Source of the DNA: CAXQRU01 sp964226685
GTDB lineage: Bacteria > Pseudomonadota > Gammaproteobacteria > Pseudomonadales > Cellvibrionaceae
DNA length: 12,604 nucleotides
Direction: 5' to 3'
NCBI GenBank assembly: GCA_964226685.1
Contig: CAXQRU010000048.1
Span: 1 to 12,604, forward strand
Shown in pieces: positions 1 to 8,600 of this stretch (position 1 is the stretch's first letter; every line of letters starts with the position of its first letter). A model generated the notes under the pieces. It made no database searches. It was not told the DNA's origin and saw only the letters and a program-made list of their open reading frames with translations. The position numbers were made by a program, and so were the translations under genes.

Positions 1-4
1 GTAG

Positions 5-170
5 CATCGTTATTCCTCCAAAACCATAAATAATCTTATATTGATACAAATTTTATTATTTTTTTTGACAGCCTTTTTAGTGTTGATTGTTTTCAAGTGG
101 TTGATTTGAAATAATTTTTTAAGTTGGCATGGTGCTTGATATATGGCTGGTAACATTTAAAAAGAGAGGA
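5..170 (+). repeat. AT-rich leader, copy 1 of a long direct repeat
   Basis: This non-coding stretch ahead of the rmuC unit aligns almost without gaps to about 2125-2290, ahead of the druH gene. Shared blocks include ATAAATAATCTTAT, a TTTTATTATT tract, CCTTTTTAG, TTTTCAAG and a closing 39-base block at 124-162. By eye roughly three quarters or more of the bases agree, with two small indels. Similarity is already present at CATCGT (position 5), so the repeat may start left of the window. It ends at the ribosome binding site, so it looks like a duplicated promoter/leader and not a coding repeat. Confidence 0.85.
124..162 (+). promoter_or_regulatory. Conserved leader core, candidate promoter for the rmuC unit
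   Basis: This is the best conserved part of the repeat: 36 of 39 bases match 2243-2281. It begins TTGGCATGGTGCTTGAT and ends GTAACATTTAAAA. The first part resembles a sigma-54 site (TGGCACG-N4-TTGC) with the -24 GG in place, but the -12 GC reads GA in both copies. If it is a promoter of that kind, transcription would begin near 150, a few bases before the GAGAGG at 164-169. I found no well-spaced sigma-70 pair, though AT-rich DNA offers many weak ones. The promoter class is inference; the conservation is directly visible. Confidence 0.4.
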
Positions 171-177
171 ATGAAAA

Positions 178-327
178 GTGATGAATTTGTTGATGATGCC
201 CAACGGGGTTGGTTGCGGGATTGATGGGAGGCTTGGTCAATATATTGATGCTGGTGAACTCGTTACGGTACGGAAGTCATTTTTAAAAGATGAACCAAAG
301 CCTCAAACCAATGATAGCCAGGAGTAA
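178..327 (+). CDS. Possible small protein upstream of rmuC, unknown function
   Basis: An open frame of 49 codons from GTG 178 (or 48 from ATG 181) ends at TAA 325-327, three bases before the rmuC ATG. GAGAGG at 164-169 sits about 8 bases before GTG 178, a good ribosome-binding distance. The C-terminal part looks protein-like (GRLGQYIDAGELVTVRKSF, then a charged tail), and the rmuC Shine-Dalgarno lies in its last codons, so translation would be coupled. I recognise no family. An alternative start, ATG 171, gives a different frame (MKSDEFVDDAQRGWLRD, stop at 222-224) that is also protein-like, so the real gene may contain a one-base frameshift near 217-221. Confidence 0.4.
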   Translation: MMNLLMMPNGVGCGIDGRLGQYIDAGELVTVRKSFLKDEPKPQTNDSQE

Positions 328-330
328 ATC

Positions 331-2043
331 ATGAAAACGATTTGGACAACAGAATTAATTGTTGCGACGAGTTTGTGTGTTGCGTTGGTGATCATCGTCT
401 TAGGTTTGCTCATTATTATCAGGCGCAAGCAATCCCTCTTGCACCAAAAAGAACTCGTGGAAAACCAACTCAAGACCCAGCTTGAGAATGAGCGGTTATC
501 CGAGCAAAATTTGAAAACACAGTGGCTTGACTGTAAAGATGAGCTAACTGAAGCGCGCGCCGTTCTGGAAGATCTTCGTCAAAAACATTATGACACGATA
601 ACACAGTTGGAAGTTGCGCAAGCGGATAGCCGCTCTAAAGATAAACAGCTCGAGGATATTGGTCATCGCTTAACGCTAGCCGACAACGAATTAAAACAGG
701 AGCGAGAGCAGGTGAGCCGCCTCAAGGAAGCGCTTGCCGAGGAGGGTAAAAAGTCTGAATCTTTAAATAGCAAGCTGGAAGAGGCACACAAAAACCTGGA
801 TGACCAAAAGCTCAGTCTCGTGGCTGAAAGACAGAGCATGAAACAATTACAAAGCACCTATCAACAGTTAATTAAGGAAAATACTCAATTAAAAACCGAG
901 CAAGACGAGCGTGAAGCCAGTCATGTTCGTGAGCTAGCAACATTTGAAAAACAAAAGGAAAGTTTAGTTGAGCAATTTAAACTGCTCTCGAATGAAATTT
1001 TAGATGCAAAAACGAAAGCGCTGCAAGAAAATGGCAAGCTGACACTCAGTTCCGTGATGAGTCCATTCCAGCAGTCTATTGATAGCTTCAAAAAAGAGAT
1101 TCAAGACATTCATCATCGAGAAACGATTCAGCAGGGTGAGTTGCGTAAAGAACTTGAATCTTTAAAAGCACTTAATCAAAAAATCACGACAGAAGCTCAT
1201 GAGCTGTCCACCGCCTTACGGGGCCAAAAGAAACTACAGGGTAACTGGGGGGAGTTGGTGCTGGAAAATGTGCTGGATCGTTCTGGTCTGCAATTGGGTA
1301 AGGATTATCGACGTGAGGTTCGCGTTAATACTGAAGAGGGATATCGTCGCCCCGACGCGGTTGTCTATTTGCCACAACAAAAACATCTCATCATCGATGC
1401 TAAAGTCTCGCTCAATGCTTACACGCGTTATGTGAACGCCGACGATAAATTGAGCGCAGATCAAGCGCTCAAAGACCATGTACAGGCGATAGAAGCCCGT
1501 ATCAAAGAGCTTGCCAATCGTGATTACTATAAACTCAGTGAGTTTAACTCGCCGGAAATGGTGTTTATGTTTATCCCGATCGAGTCGGCTTTTGTTGAAG
1601 CCCTTAAAGCTGATGAAACTCTATTTCAAAAAGCGATTGAAAATAACGTGTTGGTCGCAACCCCAACCACCTTGCTGACCAGCCTCAATATTGTGCGCCA
1701 GCTCTGGCGTTATGAGGATCAGAACAAGCACACTGTGGCACTTGCCAATAAGGCTGAGGCGGTCTTTAACAAGCTCAATACCTTTCTTGGTAGCTTCCAT
1801 AAAGTTAAAAAAGGCTTAGAGGTGGCTGGCCAAGCCTATGGAGAGGCTGAAAAACAGTTGATTAGCGGCAAGGGTAATCTAGTCAAACAGGTCAGTGAAT
1901 TTAAGGACTTAGCGCCTCGTATAAAAGCGGAATTACCCAGCTATTTTACTGAAAAAGCCAGTTTGGAAATTGATTTCGGTGGCGCTGAAGATCCTGCCAG
2001 TCAGGAAAAGCCAGATCAAAAACAATCGAGCTTCGCACTCTAA
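331..2043 (+). CDS. rmuC: RmuC family DNA recombination protein
   Basis: RmuC proteins limit certain recombination events, such as inversions at short inverted repeats, and carry a nuclease-like fold; the exact reaction is not established. This 570-residue protein has one N-terminal membrane segment (about 9-30) followed by RRK, so the rest should lie in the cytoplasm. A long charged coiled coil covers about 35-290, and the RmuC domain about 295-520. Visible hallmarks are LQGNWGE (302-308), then RPD (342 is the Asp) and IIDAK (Asp356, Lys358), which match a PD-(D/E)xK-like active site. The ATG has CAGGAG at 319-324, six bases upstream. Length is somewhat above the usual range for the family because of the extended coil. 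It is separated from the Druantia genes by its own intergenic region, but a copy of the same leader precedes both units. Confidence 0.93.
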   Translation: MKTIWTTELIVATSLCVALVIIVLGLLIIIRRKQSLLHQKELVENQLKTQLENERLSEQNLKTQWLDCKDELTEARAVLEDLRQKHYDTITQLEVAQADSRSKDKQLEDIGHRLTLADNELKQEREQVSRLKEALAEEGKKSESLNSKLEEAHKNLDDQKLSLVAERQSMKQLQSTYQQLIKENTQLKTEQDEREASHVRELATFEKQKESLVEQFKLLSNEILDAKTKALQENGKLTLSSVMSPFQQSIDSFKKEIQDIHHRETIQQGELRKELESLKALNQKITTEAHELSTALRGQKKLQGNWGELVLENVLDRSGLQLGKDYRREVRVNTEEGYRRPDAVVYLPQQKHLIIDAKVSLNAYTRYVNADDKLSADQALKDHVQAIEARIKELANRDYYKLSEFNSPEMVFMFIPIESAFVEALKADETLFQKAIENNVLVATPTTLLTSLNIVRQLWRYEDQNKHTVALANKAEAVFNKLNTFLGSFHKVKKGLEVAGQAYGEAEKQLISGKGNLVKQVSEFKDLAPRIKAELPSYFTEKASLEIDFGGAEDPASQEKPDQKQSSFAL

Positions 2044-2050
2044 TGCTCTG

Positions 2051-2124
2051 GTGACGAATCATGTCAAAATTTTCGCAACAGCTTGTTGCGCAAATTGCTC
2101 AAATTCATTGGGAGGTTTCGTCAC
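2051..2124. terminator. Nested palindrome after rmuC, possible terminator
   Basis: Eight bases after the rmuC stop an outer arm GTGACGAA (2051-2058) pairs with TTCGTCAC (2117-2124). Inside is a strong hairpin: CGCAACA (2074-2080), loop GCT, TGTTGCG (2084-2090), extended after one mismatch by AATTT (2068-2072) and AAATT (2092-2096). There is no U-tract directly after the inner stem, so it is not a textbook intrinsic terminator. It could be a bidirectional RNA structure, a protein-binding palindrome or a remnant of a small palindromic element. The base pairing is seen; the role is inferred. Confidence 0.45.
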
Positions 2125-2290
2125 ATCGTGCATCCATTAAAAACTATAAATAATCTTATTTTGGTATAATTTTTATTATTTTTTGGCAACCTTTTTAGGT
2201 GGTGAGATTTTTCAAGCAATTGATTTTATTTGGATTTTTAAATTGGCATAGTGTTTGATATATGGCTTGTAACATTTAAAAGATAGGGTG
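2125..2290 (+). repeat. AT-rich leader, copy 2 of the long direct repeat
   Basis: Second copy of the leader at 5-170, beginning just after the outer arm of the palindrome and ending shortly before the druH start region. The two copies flank the small ORF and rmuC, so homologous recombination between them could delete or duplicate a roughly 2.1 kb rmuC unit. Together with the palindrome it fills the intergenic region 2044-2367; no gene is visible there. Confidence 0.85.
2243..2281 (+). promoter_or_regulatory. Conserved leader core, candidate promoter for druHE
   Basis: Begins TTGGCATAGTGTTTGAT and ends GTAACATTTAAAA; it differs from 124-162 at three positions only, while the surrounding leader has drifted more. 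That pattern fits a selected regulatory site. The distance to the likely druH start (about 87 bases from the block end) is longer than in copy 1, leaving an untranslated stretch at 2282-2357 not shared with copy 1. Confidence 0.4.
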
Positions 2291-2357
2291 TACCCTTGGA
2301 TTATGACATAGGCTTTCAAAATAAAAATAAAGCCGCCAATCGCGATAATTCTACAAA

Positions 2358-2364
2358 AAGAGGA
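2358..2364 (+). promoter_or_regulatory. Ribosome binding site that decides the druH start
   Basis: AAGAGGA lies just before a run of three in-frame start codons: ATG 2365, ATG 2368 and GTG 2371. Spacing from the GAGG core is 1, 4 and 7 bases respectively, so ATG 2368 or GTG 2371 is favoured. The same frame is open back to a TTG at 2296, but that start has no comparable site. Confidence 0.6.
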
Positions 2365-2367
2365 ATG

Positions 2368-5300
2368 ATGGTGAATAAGACGGATCAGCTCAATTTTCTG
2401 AATGAAATACTGACACGAAATAGTTTGACTCAGCCAAATAGTCAGCCGCTATTTCAATATCAGCTCACGGAACACGATTATTGTCGCTTACAGTTGATTT
2501 TAGGTGAGTATGCCCAGCCACCTAGCAAAAGCGACTTGGATAAAACCTATTGCGCTTTATTCTGTTTATATGTATCTGAATGGTTTAGGCGAGATTACGT
2601 TGGGGGATGGACATGGCAACCTATATGGAATGCCTTGGGCTACAAAATCAGTCAAGCAGATCGAGGTTATGTCGTTTTTACAGGCTTGGCTGAGTATTGG
2701 TCTCGACCAGTCAGTCAATATTCCAATGATAGACGTAGTTTGCTCGGCTCCTTATTTCGCGAAGGAGGGCTTCCATTTAGGTTATTGAGTACCGAAGGCA
2801 ATCGTGTGCAAGAAGTTTTCAAAGGGATATTGAAGAATATTGATAGTTCTGGCTTGCTGGGCCATTCAACTTACGATTTGACTAAGACGCAATTGACTCC
2901 TCTACCAGAAGCATTTCACCAGGAAACAACCATAGAATTAGTTGCTGATATGTCAGAAAAATTGGTTCGATTAGTCGATCAGCACCAGCTATCATTCCAA
3001 GAAGAACCCGCGCAATATTTAGACTCTCAATGTAAAGATTGGCGCAGATTTTTCCCTATTCCTCTTGATGAGAATGTGGGTACTTTATTTTTAAACAATC
3101 TACTATTATCCGCTTCTAAAAATCGAGTCAAGCGACATCAATTAGAGCCGATTTCATGTACGCATACTCAATGTGATTCCCAAGCTTTGGACTTCAACGC
3201 TTACCTTGAACTTTCTGAATCAATTAAGCTTCCGGTTAACAGAGATCAGCTAACGAATGGAAGGGTTGAGCTTTACGTCTGTGAAGGCTTAAATCCGGTG
3301 GCTAACTTGGGTGTTGCCTATATTCGTTTTGAAGGCTCCATTGCTATTATGTCCCCTAGGTTGCGTGCGTGTGAGTTCAAACGGGGCGAAATCGAAAAAA
3401 GTCTCTGGGTCGTTATTAAGCATGCTGGTCAAACGATTCATCAAATAGAGGTGCCCAATAGTGAGATAGATATCTCCACCATGCCAATTGGACTGACCAT
3501 AAAAGATAATGGTTGGCAATATTGTGGAAAAGGTAGCTTTAGCAAACAGTCGGAAAAGATTAAGGCTATTTTGCCGAAAGGTGCAGAGTATAATGCCTCT
3601 GATGCAATAGTAAGCGAAAGCGGGTATGTTGCCGATTACACGTTCGTGTGTTTCTCTGGCCTGCTTGTTATTGATGTAGCAGGGGATCGATATCGAATCA
3701 GTAATACATCGGATGTTGGCTTCAGTGAATTGGTAAAAATAACGGGAAACACTTCACCGTTCAAAACAAAAAGTGGTCAGCCAATTTATCTTGGCTTTCC
3801 AAAAATAGAAAGCCATTATAACCAAGCACAATTATGGGTTTCTGATATGCGTCATTCACCCAGTGAGCCTTCTGTTTTGGGGCTTGGTTACCAGACTATT
3901 AAGCTGAAGGATAGTGATGGAACCACCTTATTTCAAAAACGTATTGCTGTGTTGCCAGAGGATTTCATGGTTAGGTTAATTCCTGGTTCTAGTCCAGAAG
4001 AGGGAACAGTCCAGCTATCTTCAGTTAAAAAGTTCATTACCAGTATAGAGCCACAGGAGGGGTTGTCGTTTAAGCAGATAAAAGCCGATAATCAAAAATC
4101 TTTTCGACTTAGAGCCGAAGGCAGCCCACCGTCGAGTGTATTGGTATGGGTGTATGCCAACTTGGAGGCTGAGCCTATATCATTGTTGCTACCTTATCCT
4201 GCTCGGGGCGTTATGGCTTTCGATAAAGATAATCATAATCTTCCTCGAGAGCTCATTCTGGATGACTTATTGGGAAGTCGGTTGGTTCTTTACCCAAAAG
4301 CAAATGGTTCACAAGATTATTTTCTGGAGTTAATATCAAATGCTGGTAGTGCGCGCTTTGAATGGGGTTATCGTGTTTCTGAAGCACCTCTTGAGATTAG
4401 TTTGTATGAGCTAAGAGGGTATATTCGTGAACTTTTTTCCATAAACCCAGATGACCTTGATGCAACAGTCAAGATCCGTATTGGTGTTGACGCACATACT
4501 CGGACTTTTATTGTTAAGCGCTATGCCTGTGAGACAATTTCCGATGAATGGAGTATCGGGATTGTTTCGCATTATCGTCATGAGAGTGTGGCTCCCATTC
4601 CTGTGGTTATGGATTTATCGGATCCGAAATCCAGGCCGCGCTCATTAGAAGTGTTTGAGTCAGAAGGTGTTCAAACCGGGTACTATAAACAAGTCAATCC
4701 TGGTAAAACTGCAAAATTAATATTGCCCTCTCCAGAAAGTCCAATACATTTTAGAGCACGACTAATTCCTGCAGAAACAGAAATGAATGCTTTTTGTAAT
4801 CTCAAATCTTTGTATACAGCCGTTACCTATTTTCACCCAATAGAAAATCCTGATGCAATCCAGACGGTGATTGATGATATGGCCAAAGACTTTGATCATT
4901 CTGGTTGGCAGTATTTATATGACCTCTTTCAAAACTATCAATATCTGCCATTGACCACTTTTCAAGTCTGGAGAGACATCGCCAAAAATAGCGCTGCGTT
5001 AGCCTTGCTCGCCTTTAGGTTGGAAAATTCTGTATCAATAATTGATCGGCTTCGGGAAGAGTTTAATGTGTTGTGGGAATGGATTCCTATGAATATTTGG
5101 CACAATGCCTTTAATCAATTCGAAACCCATTGGAATCGCTTTAGCTTGCCTGATGAGGCAAAAAAAACGATCATCAAGAATAAGTTTTTTCAGCTTTCAA
5201 AATGTATTACTTTATTTCAGGAAGAGCTTGAACATCAAATTTTGGGAACGCCATCTTCTTTAGTCGTGCCACCTAGTGTTGCTATGAGTCCTGTGGTGGC

Positions 5301-5619
5301 TGGTTGGTATCAGGAGCTAATGCGCACACATCAAGATAATAATCGATGGCCAACAGAGTATTCTTCTGAGTTATTTACGTGGTACGAAAATCATAAAGAG
5401 GATAGTGTCAAAATCAATGTGTGCCGTGGCTACCAAAAATCAGTTGTCTTTTTACCAATGTTTGCGGCGGCGGTTGTGTCCGGTCAAGCCCAGATGGCAG
5501 ATATTTTTGAAGATAATCCAAAAAATCGCTTTGCTATTCGAAAGATAGCCGAGTTTGATAGGCAGTGGTTTCTTCCTGTTTATCAATATTGTTTAGAGAC
5601 TTATAATTCGAAAGGTTAA
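2368..5619 (+). CDS. druH: Druantia type III protein DruH (large protein of unknown mechanism)
   Basis: DruH is the partner of DruE in type III Druantia anti-phage systems; its molecular role is not known. This protein is about 1083 residues from ATG 2368, the right size for DruH. It has no signal peptide, membrane segment or enzyme motif that I can recognise. The N-terminal part is aromatic-rich (SEWFRRDYVGGWTWQPIW, from about residue 71), with a helical, Arg-rich stretch after it. The middle, about 280-800, alternates short hydrophobic strands and turns, suggesting beta-rich domains. From about 847 (WQYLYDLFQNYQYLP) the protein becomes mostly helical to its end. The stop lies two bases before the next start, so it is in one operon with the helicase. 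Assignment rests on size, gene order and the DUF1998 helicase neighbour, plus general resemblance to DruH, not on a search. It appears intact. Confidence 0.75.
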   Translation: MVNKTDQLNFLNEILTRNSLTQPNSQPLFQYQLTEHDYCRLQLILGEYAQPPSKSDLDKTYCALFCLYVSEWFRRDYVGGWTWQPIWNALGYKISQADRGYVVFTGLAEYWSRPVSQYSNDRRSLLGSLFREGGLPFRLLSTEGNRVQEVFKGILKNIDSSGLLGHSTYDLTKTQLTPLPEAFHQETTIELVADMSEKLVRLVDQHQLSFQEEPAQYLDSQCKDWRRFFPIPLDENVGTLFLNNLLLSASKNRVKRHQLEPISCTHTQCDSQALDFNAYLELSESIKLPVNRDQLTNGRVELYVCEGLNPVANLGVAYIRFEGSIAIMSPRLRACEFKRGEIEKSLWVVIKHAGQTIHQIEVPNSEIDISTMPIGLTIKDNGWQYCGKGSFSKQSEKIKAILPKGAEYNASDAIVSESGYVADYTFVCFSGLLVIDVAGDRYRISNTSDVGFSELVKITGNTSPFKTKSGQPIYLGFPKIESHYNQAQLWVSDMRHSPSEPSVLGLGYQTIKLKDSDGTTLFQKRIAVLPEDFMVRLIPGSSPEEGTVQLSSVKKFITSIEPQEGLSFKQIKADNQKSFRLRAEGSPPSSVLVWVYANLEAEPISLLLPYPARGVMAFDKDNHNLPRELILDDLLGSRLVLYPKANGSQDYFLELISNAGSARFEWGYRVSEAPLEISLYELRGYIRELFSINPDDLDATVKIRIGVDAHTRTFIVKRYACETISDEWSIGIVSHYRHESVAPIPVVMDLSDPKSRPRSLEVFESEGVQTGYYKQVNPGKTAKLILPSPESPIHFRARLIPAETEMNAFCNLKSLYTAVTYFHPIENPDAIQTVIDDMAKDFDHSGWQYLYDLFQNYQYLPLTTFQVWRDIAKNSAALALLAFRLENSVSIIDRLREEFNVLWEWIPMNIWHNAFNQFETHWNRFSLPDEAKKTIIKNKFFQLSKCITLFQEELEHQILGTPSSLVVPPSVAMSPVVAGWYQELMRTHQDNNRWPTEYSSELFTWYENHKEDSVKINVCRGYQKSVVFLPMFAAAVVSGQAQMADIFEDNPKNRFAIRKIAEFDRQWFLPVYQYCLETYNSKG

Positions 5620-5621
5620 AT

Positions 5622-8600
5622 ATGAAAGCTTACTTTAGTGCGTTAAAAACCCAAGCCAATAATAGAGCCAAGGAATCTACTCTCAGTATCCTCGGTATCT
5701 CAAACCCTTCTCTTAGGGATCATTTGAGTAAATTAATGAACAGTAAAGAGCCGTTTGTCAACGGTCCTGTATTCGAGCAGATGTTTGGCTGGGAACAATC
5801 TGACTTTACAATGCGGAATTTGATTTCAAAAGGAGTTTTAACGCAAGAGCTTGTTACTGCGTTAGACTCAAAGGAAAATGGTCGCTATGCCTTTAAATCT
5901 CATTGGAAACCGTTCAAGCATCAATTAACCGCTTGGGAGGATCTCCTAGCTGTTACACCTCAATCTAGAGTGATCACTAGTGGAACTGGGTCTGGAAAAA
6001 CAGAATGTTTTATGGTGCCTGTTTTACAAGATCTTTTACGACTGAGAGAAAAAAATAAGAGCAGTGATGTTGGTGTTCATGCTTTATTCTTGTATCCCCT
6101 TAATGCCCTGATTAATTCACAAAAGGAACGATTGAATGCATGGACAAAGCATTTTAAAGGGGATATTCGTTTTTGCTTATTTAACGGAAATACACCGAAT
6201 GAACCATCGGGAAGAATCAGTCAGATTCAGAAAGATAATCCTCAAGAAGTTCTCTCACGAAAATCGATGAGGGATAAACCCGCCCAGATACTAGTCACTA
6301 ACGGAACAATGCTTGAATATATGTTGGTCAGGCAGGCGGATGCACCTATTATAGAGCAATCTAAAGGAAAATTGCGCTGGATTGTCTTAGATGAAGCTCA
6401 CACTTACGTAGGTTCGCAAGCAGCAGAATTGGCGCTGCAGCTTCGTCGGGTGCTCCAGGCATTTGATGTGGATGCCAAAGATGTACGCTTTGTGGCCACT
6501 TCAGCAACCATTGCCGGTGATGATGCAGAAAATCAGCTAGCTCAATATCTATCGAATTTGGCTGGTATCGATGTTTCTCAAATTAAGGTCATCGGTGGAA
6601 AACGAGACGTGCCAAAAATTGAAAAGCTCAACGGCATCAACTTGTCTTTAGACGACTTAGAAAGCATCGATCAGGGGGTTGAAGTTTCCTCTTTACGGTT
6701 TTCTGCGCTGAGCTCTTCTCCCTTAGCGATTGCGATTCGAGATTCGCTAACAAAAAATGCAACACCCTCTACCTCGGATAAATTACTCAAAAAACTCAGT
6801 GAATATAAACTTGATGAGTCAACTTTGTATCGATGGCTTGACCTTTGTACGTTTACTAAACATGATGAAGATTCTGAGTCGTTCTTGAAACTTAGAGCCC
6901 ACTACTTTCAACGGATGCTTCAAGGGTTGTGGTGTTGCATCGACCCGGAGTGTTCTGCTAAAGCCGGTACACCTCTATCTGAAGGCTGGCCTTTTGGTTA
7001 TGTGTCGACGGTACATCGACAAGCCTGTGATTGCGGTGCTCCGGTTTTAGAGCTTGCTTTCTGTCAAGAATGCACGGAGCCACATTTGCTGGGGGCTGCC
7101 ATTAATAACGGCAAAACACTCGTGCAATGGAATAATAAGGTATCGGACGAATTTTCGCTTTTGGATGAAAGTGAACGTGACCCAGACAATGAGCGTGAAG
7201 ATATCCCTAGCATTACCTCGAATACCTCGATGGTATTTTCTCGAGTTGTGAGTATGGAGAATCAATATGTAGACACAAGTGTTTCGAGGTCAGGAGAGCT
7301 GGCGAGTTTTGATCCCGATGCGATTAGCATAGCCCAGTTTAATGGAGAAGATCCGTGCTGCAGTGCCTGTGGATTAACAGGCAGTCGAATGAACTCTAGC
7401 CCTTTTCGACGAGCTTTACTTGGCGCCCCTTTTTATAGCGCCAATGCTGTACCAACATTATTGGAGTATTGCCCTGATATCGAGCCTTATACAGAAGAAG
7501 GCAAATCCATTAAACTTGGCCCCAACGATCTTCCTGGAAGAGGGCGACGACTCATCACGTTCACAGATAGCCGGCAAGGGACGGCTCGCATGTCAATTCG
7601 TATGCAGCAGGAAGCTGAGCGATCTAGATTGCGTGGTCTTGTTGTTAAGTATCTTAAAAAAGCTATTGAGTATAAGGCTGTCATTGACAGAGAACTTGAA
7701 AGTCGTGTTAAGGATTACATCATCTTACCTGATGAAACACTTAACGATATTATTAAGAGCTTTAAAGCAAATAACCCTGAAATGGCTAAAGATTTACAGA
7801 TTTATCTGGATCACAAGGCAAACAGCCAGAAACAGGCGCATCCGATCAGTATTTCCTGGCATGAACTCGCCAGAAAAATTTCAGCCGATCAAGACGTTCA
7901 ACACTCGATGCTTTCAGAGAATAAACGACTTTCCCCAGAAATCTTTGATCAGTCGGATGGCTCATTAAAGCTCGCAAACATGCTATTAACTCGAGAGTTT
8001 GCAAGGCGCCCAAGACGACAAAATAGTTTGGAAACACAAGGTCTGGTAAAAATAGTTTACCCGGCACTGAATGCAGTCGAATATTCTCCTGAAAAGTGGC
8101 CTTTTAGCTTGCATGATTGGCGCGATTTTTTGAAGGTTACCATTGATTTTTATATTCGCGAAAATAGTTTCACGAATATTAAGGGTGATTGGTCTAAATG
8201 GATTGGTATGCACTTTTATCCTAAAACCTTGTTGTCACCCGATTCGACCGACGGAGAAACTACTCGAACCAGAATGTGGCCTCAAATAAAAGAAAAAAAA
8301 GAGGATCAGAAGAAAATAATAAGGCTTCTATCGGCAATAGCAGAAATTGATTTGACCACGGCTTATGGAGTCGATTTGGTTAACGATTGGTTAAAAGCGG
8401 CTTGGCATGACTTGGTAAAGGGCGCTATCTTAAGCGCAGAGGCACGAGACAATCTTTACAGCTTAAATATCGATTCGATTAGTTTTTCTCTAATGAATGA
8501 GGCATTTATTTGTCCTATCACTAATAAATTGTTAGATGTCACCTTTAGAGGAGTAACACCCTATTTTCCTAAAGGATCAAATCCTAATGATTATAGATGT

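Noticed and set aside
50..66. T-rich run as an intrinsic terminator of an upstream gene
   Set aside because: No GC-rich stem precedes it, and a matching T-rich run occurs in the second leader copy, so it belongs to the repeat.
2296..2367. Extending druH to the TTG at 2296
   Set aside because: The frame is open, but the TTG has no convincing ribosome site, and AAGAGGA at 2358-2364 is placed for ATG 2368 or GTG 2371.
7420..7968. 182-codon open frame overlapping the helicase
   Set aside because: It lies wholly inside druE in another frame, where the druE frame carries Zn and helicase motifs; its translation has no family features.
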